NCBI RefSeq assembly: GCF_000003815.2
Contig: NC_049980.1
Location: 34,785,991-34,818,131, forward strand
Length of the DNA stretch: 32,141 bases
Direction of reading: 5' to 3'
DNA from: Branchiostoma floridae
Lineage: Eukaryota > Chordata > Leptocardii > Amphioxiformes > Branchiostomatidae
A model generated the notes under the pieces. That model made no database searches, was not told the origin of the DNA, and saw only the letters and a program-made list of their open reading frames with translations. The position numbers and the translations under genes are program-made. Positions 1 through 11,300 of this stretch are shown here, in pieces. Within the stretch, counting starts at the first letter, position 1. Every line of letters starts with the position of its first letter.

Positions 1-1177
1 GTACCTTGGTAATCGGTACCCATTCAGTCCCCAAAGGTACTGTCCACTGCGCCAGGGACGGCGCAGGATTTAAGTTGGGGGGTGTAAACGGGGCCAGCCC
101 GTTTAGACTAAGATGTTTGGTATCCTAGGCTAGAGTGACAGCAATTAGTTAATGTGCCTAGCGACGGCCGGGTCCTCTCTGTTCTCTGATACCCCACCGT
201 CAGCTGGCCGGGAAAGGCCCACAGTGGGAGATCAGGTAACCACTGCAATTAAGCTAGTCGGCAGAGGTCAAGTACCAGGTTAATAGGATCGGGAGTAAGA
301 AACTTTGTAAATAAGACAAACGCACGCAGAACTTGTTACCAAAAGTGTTAGGATAACTATTGAATGTTGACTATGTGACCGACGTTGTTGACTAATACTA
401 GTAGTAGCGCTAGTCTCGACTTTGACTTAAGATGGCCCAACATTGTAACTCGACCGGAGCCGTTTGATTGACACCTTCGCCTGGGATCCCACGTCCGATA
501 TCTCGGTCACCGTGAATGGAATGTACAGAGTCCCGGACCGGCTGGAAGATGAGTTGATGTATAGCTTAGTAACCACGCCGGATCCCTAGTTACCGATCGA
601 TGATGTAACCGACATAGAAAACTCCAATGTTAGCGAAACTACGGGACGTTTCCCGTTTGAAACATGACAGAATTGTTGTGAGAAGTTGTGCTCATAGTTT
701 AGGATAGCAATGGCGGCTGACAAAGTCGGATTCGAATGTTAAGAAGATTTCTTTGTGATGTACAATGTTCTAGAGTGTCAGAATACCTGTTGCTCCTTCC
801 CTCTCTCAGAGTTGGTACAGTCCAGAAAGTTTGACAGCTGCATCCGAACGTGCATTATAAAGTTTTGGCCGGTTATGCCCAAAGCAGTTCCAAGGGGGTG
901 GGTAGCCCGAGGGCTGACCGAGGCATAAGTTCACGACCCCTCCGGTCTGACCCTCGGGTGAAGCCTCCGAGGAGCTTTTTAATACGAAATTTACTGGTTT
1001 TCTTACGCTTTGCCATTCAATGTCACTTGAGTTCCGGACTTTTGAGAAGTTATTAGTCCACATTTACATGTTTCCTGGGCCAATCAGACTCCAAAGATTC
1101 GCATAAGATTAGCCGTATTTGGTCTTGGCCCAACCCAAAATTTAGAAGATAAAAAGGAGACACTCGATTCGGAGAGT
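1..1177. other. Intergenic, no gene recognised
   Basis: I see no gene here. Open frames are short and resemble no family I know. One frame (449-589, plus) is open for about 46 codons and ends in TAG, but it is too short to call. A small imperfect inverted repeat lies at about 903-957 (GAGGGCTGACCG against CGGTCTGACCCTC). No RNA gene or transposon end was recognised. Confidence 0.5.
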
Positions 1178-1290
1178 GCAGTTTCGTGCCGCGGCGGCAG
1201 TTTCGTGCCGTGGCAGTTTTCGTGCCGTAGCAGTCGTTTCGTGCCGAGTAAGGTAGCGGCCTCGGGCCGTGGCAGTTTTGCCACGTGCCG
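1178..1290. repeat. Short GC-rich tandem repeat (CAGTTTCGTGCCG type)
   Basis: The core TTTCGTGCCG recurs four times between 1182 and 1246 with spacers of 6-9 bp, followed by the degenerate forms GGGCCGTGGCAGTTTTG and CACGTGCCG up to 1290. It is an irregular minisatellite with a period of roughly 16-20 bp. No coding role is apparent. Confidence 0.6.
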
Positions 1291-1559
1291 AAAGAAGTGG
1301 TGGAAAGATCTGGAAAGTTTGGACTTCAGTGACAGAAAGTAGGATCTGGACTTTGCCAACTGAGAGCGAAGAGTACTCCTGTTTGTTACCACCGACGGCC
1401 ATCACCAGTTGAGTTGTGAATAAAGTCGATCTCGAGAGAACTTGAACTTCGCCTTGCCTCAATCACTTCGGACATCATAGCAGGGTCCAGGCTAAGTCTT
1501 GGCACTCTCACAAAATAGCATCCAATTAGAAATTCACATGGTTTTTGCTTTAAGCTGGG

Positions 1560-2080
1560 CAACGCCCCCAAACATCATTTTCAGATTTCGAGTGCCGAAA
1601 GCACGAACAGTCGAACTGTCGCAAGGTAGGTACGGGAAAATTTGGAAATTTTTACCCTCTGAAACACCATTTCCTGCATTTTAAGGGGCAAATTTTGCTG
1701 GCAGGCATATGCTCAATGTAATGACATTTCTGTCAGAGAAACGTCTTTGAGGGCGACGAGCGCCGGAGAGTCGTGAGCGCCGGAGGCCCAAGCCGTCGCA
1801 AGCCTTGGCAAGGGCCGCCCGGCGCCCGGAGAAAAATTGAAATCTCGACCCTCTGAAATGCCATTTCCTACATTTAAGGGGAAAATTTTGCTTGTTAACT
1901 AAGCTAAGGTCGGTAAAAAGATTTCTACTAGTTGGGGGACGACGCTCCCGCAACATATTTTCACCATGTCCAGTGCCGAAGTGTTGAGCCATAGCAAGGA
2001 ATGTCCGGCGAAATTTTGAAATCTGGACCCTTTGAAACGCAATTTCCAGCATTTTCGCGGGTAAAATTTGCCGGTAGACT
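1560..2080. repeat. Three degenerate tandem copies, period about 180-195 bp
   Basis: The sequence ACCCTCTGAAA.....ATTTCC..CATTT, followed by a GGGG/GGGT-AAATTTTGC block, occurs near 1654, 1848 and 2027 (ACCCTTTGAAA in the last). Each copy is preceded by a GC-rich stretch containing GTGCCGAA or GCAAGG. Spacings are about 194 and 179 bp. The copies are well diverged, so this is an old tandem or dispersed repeat. Family unknown. Confidence 0.6.
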
Positions 2081-2096
2081 AGTTAAGTTTAATGAA

Positions 2097-2298
2097 ACTT
2101 TGATTACGCTTGACGAAAAATTAATATGAATTACGTTTTACGCTAAAATCCGGTTAGCTTCTACGTAATACGTTAAATTAAAGGGGCCAATATCGCTCGA
2201 CGCAAAATGCACCGATTACGCTCTACGTTGAATTCGAACGGTCCCGCTACGGAGTACGTAGAATTAAAACCGCCGATTACGCTCTACGGAAAAGGGCT
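2097..2298. repeat. Degenerate repeat of about 28-31 bp (GATTACGCTCTACG)
   Basis: About seven imperfect copies share GATTACGCT, then CTACG or TTACG, then an AAAATTAAA-like tract. The clearest are at 2213-2229 and 2275-2290. The copies are diverged and no unit is exact. Nothing suggests coding. Confidence 0.5.
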
Positions 2299-3115
2299 TT
2301 GGGGCCCCCATGGGTTCTGAAAAGTGTTGGATTAAAGTTGCGTTGGATTAAAGTTCAGTGCCGTTATGGGAGAAAACGTACCAAAACTACATGAAAATGC
2401 ATAAAAAATGCATAGACAGCAAAAATGCTAGTTTAGGGATGCATTTTAGGGCCTGAAACTTATTAAGAAAGGCTTTCGGCGATGATTAATGTGTATCTCT
2501 ATGAAATCCAACTTTTGGAAAGGTCAAAGTTGATTAACCTGAGGTTAACCTGAGGTGACACTTTAACGTCAGTGGAGCAGAAAATTTTCATTTGTCATTT
2601 CCGACCGTGTACGCATTTTTAAAGCCGATAAACTTTATTTGCAACTGCTTATTTTTGTTTTTTAATGTGATTATCGAATTGAGCATGAAATTGAAAGATA
2701 CTTGTATCATATTTTATCGTCTGCCGTGTGCCTCTGACGCCCCGAGCCACGCCTGCGGGCGGGCGGAGTCGTAAACAATAGGCACTGAGAAGAAACACCT
2801 GGTGATTTGACCACCGTGCCTGTAAATGACAATCGTCGCCATTGCAATAATGTTTTATTGCCAATCTTTTTGGTCATTTTGTACATCATGCAAAGTCTGA
2901 ACATTTTCCTTCTGTCTTCAAGTGTCATCCACTGCAAATCTGTTTTCATTTTGGTAACACTAGCAACCCTGTTGTACTCTCACCTCTCAAATAAACGTAC
3001 TGGTACGTTATTTTTTTTCCGCCTCAAAATCCACCCGGTACTTTCTTATTTTAGACAGTACGTTTATTTAATTTTTCAAATAGGGGCTTTGCTAACCCAG
3101 GGACCCCAATAAACA
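2299..3115. other. Intergenic, no gene recognised
   Basis: I see no supported gene. Small direct repeats occur: GTTGGATTAAAGTT at 2326 and 2342 (16-bp step), and a doubled TTAACCTGAGG near 2535-2556. The rest is AT-rich with short open frames that look like chance. Confidence 0.5.
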
Positions 3116-3215
3116 NNNNNNNNNNNNNNNNNNNNNNNNNNNNNNNNNNNNNNNNNNNNNNNNNNNNNNNNNNNNNNNNNNNNNNNNNNNNNNNNNNNNN
3201 NNNNNNNNNNNNNNN
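3116..3215. other. Assembly gap (100 N)
   Basis: A run of exactly 100 N directly adjoins the minisatellite that follows. That suggests the assembly broke inside the repeat, so the array is probably longer than shown. Confidence 0.99.
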
Positions 3216-3950
3216 GACGGAGTGGCCGAGGGTACGGACGGAGTGGCCGAGGTGACGGACGGAGTGGCCGAGGTGACGGGGTTGGGCAAAGTGGCCGAGG
3301 TGACGGGGTTGGACAGAGTGGCCGAGGTGACGGATGGAGTGGCCGAGGTGACGGATGGAGTGGCCGAGGTGACGGGGTTGGACGGAGTGGCCGAGGTGAC
3401 GGACGAAGTGGCCGAGGTGACGGACGGAGTGGCCGAGGTGACGGACGGAGTGGCCGAGGTGACGGACGGAGTGGCCGAGGTGACGGACGGAGTGGCCGGG
3501 GTGACGGACGGTGTGGCCGAGGTGACGGACGGAGTGGCCGAGGTGACGGGGTTGGACAAAGTGGCCGAGGTGACGGGGTTGGACAGAGTGGCCGAGGTGA
3601 CGGACGGAGTGGCCGAGGTGACGGGGTCGGACAAAGTGGCCGAGGTGACGGGGTTGGACAGAGTGGCCGAGGTGACGGTCGGAGTGGCCGAGGTGACGGA
3701 CGGAGTGGTCGAGGTGACGGACGGAGTGGCCGAGGTGACGGACGGAGTGGCCGAGGTGACGGACGGAGTGGCCGAGGTGACGGGGTTGGACGGAGTGGCC
3801 GAGGTGCCAGGGTTGGACGGAGTGGCCAAGGTGACGGACGGAGTGGCCGAGGTGACGGACAAAGTGGCCGAGGTGACGGACAAAGTGACCGAGGTGACTG
3901 GGTTGGACGGAGTGGCCGAGGTGACGGGGTTGGACGGGGTAGCGAGGCCG
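3216..3950. repeat. GC-rich minisatellite with 21- and 27-bp units
   Basis: The array is built from GTGACGGACGGAGTGGCCGAG (21 bp, split here as GTGACGGACGG + AGTGGCCGAG) and a 27-bp variant in which GACGGGGTTGGACGGAGTGG replaces the middle. Both lengths are multiples of three and contain no stop in several frames, so long open frames run on both strands. One plus-strand reading gives a 7-residue repeat TDGVAEV and a 9-residue form TGLDGVAEV. I see no flanking domain, signal peptide or splice context, so I treat it as a minisatellite rather than a gene. The left end is lost in the gap. Confidence 0.9.
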
Positions 3951-4149
3951 CTGGTCCGGTTCGTGGGCTGGGAACCTCACCCTGACGACCTACCTCACAT
4001 TAGCACCCTATTGTCCATGGACCGGTACCTGATCAACCATGGCGGTAACCGTTGCGGGTCCAGGGACCTGCTTCACTCTCATCACGGCGACAACTGTTTC
4101 AGACCGCCGAAGACGGAGTTCAGATGAGATTGGAGGGGCTGAGATTGTA

Positions 4150-4465
4150 TCCAAGCAGATCCTACGGTAAAATCCGGTATTCGAATTTTCAACCGTGCCG
4201 TATGCGGCCCGTTCGAAATAGTTCGATTTACTCGAATGAAGCCCATGTGATACAACTTTCACCCCGTCTGATACGAAAAGGTATTACACAGTCCGGAACA
4301 CCTGTATCGAACGGCCCAGGTATGACATAAAAAATAGTATTAGCAGCTGGCAGAGGAGTAAAGCTGGCCTAGGAGTGTGCCCCGGTAGCGAAACACACAC
4401 CTAGGCCGGCTTCACTCCTCTGCCAGCTTCTGATACTATCTATGGCACCGTAGGATCTGCTTGGA
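4150..4465. repeat. Nested inverted repeat with a central long hairpin
   Basis: Outer arms of 19 bp are perfect: TCCAAGCAGATCCTACGGT at 4150-4168 and its reverse complement at 4447-4465. Inside, 4334-4379 pairs with 4396-4439 (about 44-46 bp, about 5 differences) around a 16-nt loop. In RNA two of the differences would be G-U pairs. It could be a small non-autonomous DNA transposon (MITE) that landed inside an older inverted repeat, or a transcribed hairpin. No clear target-site duplication is seen. Confidence 0.75.
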
Positions 4466-4735
4466 GATTAGGGCTGGGGTTCCCGTGTTTGAGAATATAC
4501 TACTTTGACAGTAAAATGATAATCTAAAACGCTGTGAACTATAAGTCATCACGTTTTATGTTGAGAAATTGCAACAATTACAAGGTGCTTCTGAGGTAAT
4601 CCTATCACCTTTTGGTTTAATAGCGCCATTATATATTAACCTGAGAATTAAAATGTTTTGTACAGTGAAATGTTTCTCGCAAAGTTTGTAAGTTTACTTT
4701 GACATTGGTTATGCACACAGCTGGACAAGTCACAG

Positions 4736-5603
4736 TCAATCAAATTTACTTTTTTCGCCGGTACTCCGTGTAACGTACCTTGTTATTGAATAGCCAGTGA
4801 TAGTTATGAAACGTAATTGGACAATCTTCCACAGTTTTGTAAGACACCAAAGGACGATTCCAACACACAAAAGTAAAAATAGAGAAATGTCGATCATCAG
4901 ATATTGGTGCACCGGAAGTTGTGTTGCCCGTGACCGGATGTGAGGTAGGCCGCCATGTCTGATCACGTGACTGATCCACCACACGGCTCGCTGCATGGGC
5001 GGCTCTGATTGGTCACGGTACAGCCTGGACATGCGCACTGCTCGGTCTGTGTACCTGAGGTTCAAAAATATCAAAGAATTATAATATTTAGTTTATTGTT
5101 TACTCCAGTCACTATGGCCCATAAACAAATACAAATATATACATTTAAAAACAATGATCTATTCAAATTAAAAAAACTTCATAGTATCACATGGCCTATG
5201 TACATCGTAGCAATAATTTCTCCAAAACTTGTCTGTAGCGAAGACGTCCGAATGTAACAAGGGCCAGACATGTGAATGACATACATTTTGTATTTACAAT
5301 ATTAAAATTCAGGTGGGAAAAAAATGTAAAATGAACACGTACTTTTGAAATCTCAAATTAAGCTGTAACCATGGTAACCTTACGTCTGATTGCCGGAGAC
5401 CTCCCGTAAGGTCCTGTACAACTTGTCTGCTGTGAGGCCCCCTAGCGGAACGGTCCTGCCTGCACCGAGGGACTCCACGCGCGCCATGTTGGTGAACTGG
5501 TCCCGGAACAGAGGAACGCCGACTAGCGGCACGCCGTGGTACAACGCCTCCTGCACGCCGCCCGCACCGCCGTGGGTTAGGAACAGGCGAGTCCGCGGGT
5601 CAC
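4736..5603 (-). CDS. UDP-glucuronosyltransferase, last two exons (5' exons absent)
   Basis: UGTs transfer a sugar from UDP-sugar to small lipophilic substrates and are anchored in the ER membrane by a C-terminal helix. Exon 5603-5384 is 220 nt, the length of the matching vertebrate UGT exon. It encodes GDPRTRLFLTHGG, then a stretch ending GVPLVGVPLFRDQ, which fits the UGT signature with the terminal D-Q pair that contacts the nucleotide sugar. The acceptor is ccag/GTGACC and the donor is AC/gtaagg. The last exon, 5054-4736, follows acceptor cctcag with matching phase. It encodes YTDRAVRMSRLYRDQ, an RAVWWISHVIRHGG block, and a hydrophobic helix (LFLLLCVGIVLWCL), then a tail and TGA at 4738-4736. 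An ATTAAA-type poly(A) signal lies at 4621-4616. Both exons are intact. The N-terminal substrate-binding half is not found upstream: the stretch holds partial exon copies, a repeat, gaps and then a divergent gene. It may be a gene remnant or misassembled. The identity is secure; functionality is doubtful. Confidence 0.88.
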
Positions 5604-5653
5604 CTGGTACAGGATAAAGGGTCAACATTTAGATCAACCGTACATGGCATATC

Positions 5654-5727
5654 GCCGACTAGCGGCACGCGGTGGTACTGCAACTCCCCACATGGGTTAG
5701 GAACAGGCGAGTCCGCGGGTCACCTGG
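5654..5727 (-). pseudogene. Truncated copy of the UGT penultimate exon with its acceptor (copy 2)
   Basis: This repeats the 5' part of the exon at 5518-5603 together with its intron acceptor: ccag at 5727-5724, then GTGACCCGCGGACTCGCC. Copies start at 5518, 5654 and 5764, spaced 136 and 110 bp. The catalytic-loop region has internal changes and a small deletion and stops at GCCGACTAGCGG, well short of the full exon. It cannot encode a UGT on its own. Confidence 0.8.
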
Positions 5728-5763
5728 TACAGGAAAAAGGGTTTAGATCGACCATGGTATAGC

Positions 5764-5851
5764 GCCGACTAGCGGCACGCCGTGGTACAGCACCTCCATA
5801 CACTTCCGCACTTCCATGGGTCAGGAACAGGCGAGTTCGCGGGTCACCTGA
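5764..5851 (-). pseudogene. Truncated copy of the UGT penultimate exon with its acceptor (copy 3)
   Basis: A third partial copy. It still reads GDPRTRLFLTHG on the minus strand and then departs from the family. The acceptor side (tatcag) remains AG-type. It shares the breakpoint sequence GCCGACTAGCGGCACGC with the full exon and copy 2, so all three belong to one tandem duplication series. The copy is more diverged than copy 2. Confidence 0.75.
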
Positions 5852-5900
5852 TACATGGAAAAATGTCGACACAGCGATGTGAAGAAACGAACAGGCCAGT

Positions 5901-7000
5901 CTATTGGGGGCCAAGTGTTGCAAAATTAAACGTATACATAGAACGAATTTTCTCTCACACAGAAGGGTTGAAAAAGGTCTCACACACAGACAGATTTTTC
6001 TCTCTCACACAACAGTGGAAAAAGGTCGCACACATTGACANNNNNNNNNNNNNNNNNNNNNNNNNNNNNNNNNNNNNNNNNNNNNNNNNNNNNNNNNNNN
6101 NNNNNNNNNNNNNNNNNNNNNNNNNNNNNNNNNNNNNNNNNNNNNNNNNNNATTTTTTTACCATGTGTTGTCCTATATCATTCTTCACAAATGTTATAAA
6201 TGCAAGCATATACAGACGGTTTCTCGGTTCAACATGTACTTTATTCTTCAATATAGAGGCTATTATATTCTTTAAGTGAATACCGTGACCGGTATTCAAA
6301 TCCATTTCTATTTCAGCATTAATGATACAATGGCCAGCATGACTTTGACTTTTGACCTGTTATATAGTTTATATGATTTGCCCTTTTCCCATAGAGACAT
6401 GTATTTGAAATATACCGTAGCTGGAATGTCTCTGGATTCATAGAATGCACGCACACATGTCATATAAGTTGTCCTTCACCGACTTAAACTTGCACGCTCG
6501 ATATCTTTCTTAGATTCTCTTTCCGATCGTTCGTGCAGTCATACATAATATCTGTCAAAACAAATATTATCCAAAACTGAGGCTGATTTTTTTTCACATA
6601 CACAGCAAGAAGTTTCTGCAAGTCAGACCCCCATGGTAAGAAAGCTTAAGGTGGAAAAAAATCCGTCCCTGAAGAGAACTGTTTAAAAGATCCTTGTTCG
6701 GATGTATAAGTACGGCGACTTTAAAGTTTTGGGGGTTGATTGCATTCTTCACATAGTGCAGACACCACGAGAATATGGCGCGTCAACAAATGTGCAATTT
6801 TTTGTCTCAAACACACGCAGAAATCAACTCTCAAACACATATCGAATTATTCTTTCCAAAGACAAACAATTCTTTGATACAGCAGACATTTTTATTCCGA
6901 CACACAAACACTAGAATTCTCTCTCACACACAGCACAAAAAGTTCTCTCACTTCGGGAGGCTTTCCCTGCCAACCCGGCTGTAGGAGTGAGCGATTTTTT
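5901..7000. repeat. 1.1-kb duplicated segment, copy 1 (twin at 15471-16570)
   Basis: This is collinear with 15471-16570 at a constant offset of 9570 bp and with no indels. I count about four substitutions in roughly 990 readable bases. The match begins at CTATTGGGGGCCAAG and ends at GTGAGCGATTTTTT. Its last 100 bp are the beginning of the unit that forms the array further downstream (from 6897). Thus copy 1 looks like the end of the array element with a single truncated unit. The longest open frame is about 70 codons and resembles nothing I know. Confidence 0.93.
6041..6151. other. Assembly gap (111 N)
   Basis: The run of N falls in the 48-bp repeat zone of the 1.1-kb duplicated segment. Its length equals exactly the 111 bp present at the matching place in the twin (15611-15721), so the missing sequence is probably the same repeat. 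Confidence 0.99.
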
Positions 7001-8349
7001 GACCTCGGGTGTGTCGAGAGTTATCCATTACAATGAGGNNNNNNNNNNNNNNNNNNNNNNNNNNNNNNNNNNNNNNNNNNNNNNNNNNNNNNNNNNNNNN
7101 NNNNNNNNNNNNNNNNNNNNNNNNNNNNNNNNNNNNNNTGTGTGTCCATCCGTCTGTTTGTCAAGGTGTCTGTGTTTTCGCCGTGCATTTTCCGTATGTT
7201 TTGCCAGGTGGCGCTTAGTGAGCTCTGATGGTATTGTTGTTGTTTAAAGAGACTGTTATNNNNNNNNNNNNNNNNNNNNNNNNNNNNNNNNNNNNNNNNN
7301 NNNNNNNNNNNNNNNNNNNNNNNNNNNNNNNNNNNNNNNNNNNNNNNNNNNNNNNNNNNCACTCAGCCCGTACTACTTCGGCTCTCTATGGGGTTTTCGC
7401 GTCATCTTATACATGTATATATCGCAATAGAGGCCCAGAATTTCACTTCTGGGTCACGTATTTCTCTTCGCAGTTTGACGGAACAGCTTTCAAAAGATGT
7501 TACAGACATAACGCTTTACGACATAACAATTTGGGTAATTTTTTAGATATAACTTTGCACATGTCTCTGTATAAACCGGCTTTGCCTATCTGATTTGGGG
7601 ATACCACATCACGTAATGTAAGTTACAATATTGTTACAGTCAAGGCGTCATAGAGAGAGAATAGATTCCCGAGTATGATAGCACACAATACATGTACTCG
7701 ATTCCCACACTATCCGTAAAAAGGATACAAACAATCATACACCAACACGCACTGTGTATTTGGCTCAATAAAAGATAGTAAATTCAGTCCACAGAAAAAA
7801 AGTCTCCAGAATCGTACACAAACAGTAATACACACTCACTTTCTTCAATCAGTAGCCTGGTTCAAGGCCTGTGTCTGTAGAATGATTTTTATTGCCGGAC
7901 GGCCAGTTAGTTTGTTCGGCGGCCCATCAGAGAGTCTGCCTGCCGATCAAAAATTCTAAGCGCTCCGAGGAGTAAAAGCCCGAAAGAGCCGGCAAAACTC
8001 ACTCAGGCTATTTAATAGATTGGCGGGCAGACTGCATTGAGTCACCGAAGAAACAGCCTGGCGACCCCTGGGTAATAACATTAATCTTTCATCTTTTACT
8101 GCTTTTTGTGGCAAAAAAAGTACACTTTATGTTGCTAAATTCCCTTCTACCACTGCCCTGAACTGCTCTAGAAAACACGTTGCAAATGTGACCCGGAAAC
8201 AGATTGGCCACGTTCAATGACCGTGTGTCTCGAAACCCCCATATAGAATCATGTCTTCTCGTGAGGGTCGCTCCCATATACACGATCTAAACAAAAGTTG
8301 TCGAAGTTGTTCGTTATTCCCGTGAAGAAGTGACAAAAAATAAGGTACA
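7001..8349. other. Spacer upstream of the germ cell-less homologue, with two 100-N gaps
   Basis: Gaps lie at 7039-7138 and 7260-7359. The short sequence between them contains a CCATCCGTCTGTTTGTC-type simple repeat. From 7360 to 8349 I see no gene. A weak inverted repeat (AGTCTGCCTGCCGATC at 7933-7948 against 8018-8033, 2 mismatches) sits in a GC-richer patch and may be a MITE remnant. The stretch just before 8350 must hold the promoter and 5' UTR of the downstream gene, but I see no clear TATA box. Confidence 0.5.
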
Positions 8350-11300
8350 ATGGGAAATTACATGGGGTACGGGAGTGCGGCGAGGGAGGAAACGGGTCCA
8401 GGAAAGAGGAAAAGAGATGACAAGGAAGACGAGCTGGAATCAGAAGACCTGGAAGAGCTGAAACTGGAGACCCCGAAACGGTCGGTCTACGCTGCGCGTT
8501 TGCGTAACGTTTTCATTTTCTTCTCTCGAGCACATCGCGGAGTTGTGTGCTTTGTGTGTTCTTCATATGTATGAGTTGGGTTGGTCTGCCATGGTCAGTT
8601 GTAGGTGTTTGTTGAACCAGCCCCAAACCAGATCAATGTATTTGTTTCGCACTACTCGAATCAGGAAATGGAATTTTTTTTCTCTCGCCCTGCAAGTTCC
8701 GGACATGGAGTCCTGAGAGAAATTATGTTTTTTTTATCACACAGACTACTTGGTACTTGAAGATAGGTACTTGGAGATGTCTAGGAGAGAAAGGCTAACT
8801 TTCTGTTATATCTTGTCCACACTACGTCGTGGGTTCGTTACAATCATCTCCACTGTTTGTCTGCTTGTTACGGCAGGCGTACATTTATTTATGACCCACC
8901 AGCAGTTGACTGATGGCCACCGGTGTGTTTGTGTTCGTGGGGTGGCTCCGCAGCTGTTGACAAAACAGATAGAGATCAGGGTAGAAGAAGGCTAGCTTTC
9001 ATCGACATAAGAAGGCCCATGCAAGAAAAATGATGTCACTTCCAAGTTCCTTGAGGCTGAAGATGAACGTCTTATAAGTTTGTTTTTTTAAGTTAATTTA
9101 ACAGGGAATTCTGCAAAACTGCAAAAATGAAATCACCAGAATTTGGCAGAAATATTTCAACATGTACACTAGTCAGAGGCCAAGTTGTAATCTGAGATTT
9201 CCCTCCCAGGAAGAAGATGAAGAGCACTTAATTTGTATCAAAAACCAAAATCATACAACTACTAGTACTACAATGTCAAAACAATGTACATGATGATGAT
9301 GATGAAAACAATGTAAGAATGCTACATAATTGCACATGATCCATCTCTCCCCTCCCAGGAAGAAGATGAAGAACACGGCAGAGTACATCTATGAGACGTT
9401 GTTCCTCCATGGAGAGAACAGTGACATCAGGATCATCGCTCTGGGCAGGGAGTGGCCTCTCCACAAGATCTACCTGTGTCAGGTGTGCATAGTCAGGCCT
9501 AGGAAAAAAATGTTCTGTTTCCTGTTTCAGTCCTGAAAAAATTAGGGTCATGATCAACAGGTAGGGATTATCTTTTTTTTTTTTGTAAATTTTTTTTAGA
9601 CTTTGGCCAAAACTCTAGTGATACAATACATGAGGACACTTATATTTTCAATGTTAAACTTCAATTTTGTGCATTCTGGTTACAAATCCTTGGATATATT
9701 TATCCTTCACTAGATAGGACCCCCCCCCCCCCCCCCAAAAAAAAAGTCTAGGGTCGGCAGGTTTTTCTAGGGTAGGCCAGGGAACAGGAATTTTTTCCAC
9801 AAGTTCTTTATATGTTAGAATCCCGGAAACAATATTCAAAAATAAATTAAATATCTCTACAACTGTCAAAACAATAACGGGATAAGTCCTATTCAGTACT
9901 AATTAAAGGTATGTTTCTACCATGTTCCCCTCCAGTCCGGGTTCTTCTCCAGTATGTTCAGTGGTTCCTGGAAGGAGTCCAACTTGTCTGAAGTCACCCT
10001 CAACATTCCTGATGACAACATCGACGAGGAAGGTAGCCCATCAGCATTTTGTTTTGCATTGACCAGATTGAGAGAGAGAGACCTGATATATTGTAAATCT
10101 TCTTTGCAGCAAACTTTTAGAGTTAGACCACCAAAAACCTGAGTGTTTGATTCTATGTTTGCCATGCTATTTTCCAGCCCTACAGATAGCGTTTGGTTCC
10201 CTGTACAGAGATGACGTCCTGATCAAACCCTCCCGAGTTGTGTCAGTACTGGCAGCCGCCTCGCTGTTACAGCTGGTAGGAAACATTTACTATGATGTTC
10301 TCACTGCAACTAGAACAGTGTTAATGTAAAGAATTGTCTCTCAAGAAGTAAAAAAAGCTAGCTATGTGAACCTGTCTGTCCTTAGCACAAAGGCAATGGT
10401 CTTCTTTAGAATCACACAAATACATATATTATTAATATGTCATTGGGGGTTGGAAAAGTTACTGGCTAAAATTTATGCCCACCATCATGGTAAATCATCA
10501 ATCCAAATATAGATACTTATGTATGGACAAATATGATGTTGAACATATATGTGTACTCCCTACAGGATGGACTGATCCAACAGTGTGCAGACATTATGAA
10601 GGAGACTATCAGGTACATTGTAACAGGATGTTTCTGTTTCAAACTACATTTGTGCGTCCAATTTCTTGCTATTTTAAGAAAAGCGTGTTCAAATGATGCC
10701 TGGACGAATGCCTGGTTAAAATGAATGATGGTTAATGATATTCCTGTTGTTCTGTCCAACAGCTCCAAGACGGTGTGTTCATACCACCAGGCTGCCATGA
10801 TGTATGGTCAGGAGGAGGTGGCAAACAGGTCAGTAAACATGTACTCACACACACACACACTCACACACACGCACATACACACACTCACACACACATGCAC
10901 ACTCACATACACGCACACACTAACAAGCACACACACACTCACACACTCACACACACACACACACATACACACACGCATACACACACACATACACACGCAT
11001 ACACACAGACATACACACACACATACTCACCATCAGCTTATCATCTGTTCTTGTCAGGCGAGGGTTGCGCATAGATGTGGGGGCTTGATGGCAGTTGAGG
11101 AGATGAAAATGTTGTGTTATTATATACACAGGCCTCAAAATACCTTTTTCTAACATTCAAAAGAATGATTTCTTCTTTATTCAAAGAAAATCAACATAGC
11201 AGATACATGTTTGTACACAGTCGCTGACAAATGCACCTCTGAATTGCGCTGATTCTTACAATTTTTGCACTACAAAACGCTGTGAAACATTGCAACAATG

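Noticed and set aside
3051-4127. Long open frames on both strands (about 260-310 codons) as a repetitive protein gene
   Set aside because: They arise because minisatellite units are multiples of three with no stops. They cross an N gap, and no start context, splice signal or domain supports one strand over the other.
5782-6305. Open frames crossing the 111-N gap
   Set aside because: Their length is inflated by N. The twin copy at 15471-16570 shows only 48-bp repeats there.
10775-11156. His/Thr-rich or Cys/Val-rich proteins over the CA repeat
   Set aside because: They are translations of a dinucleotide microsatellite inside intron 6.
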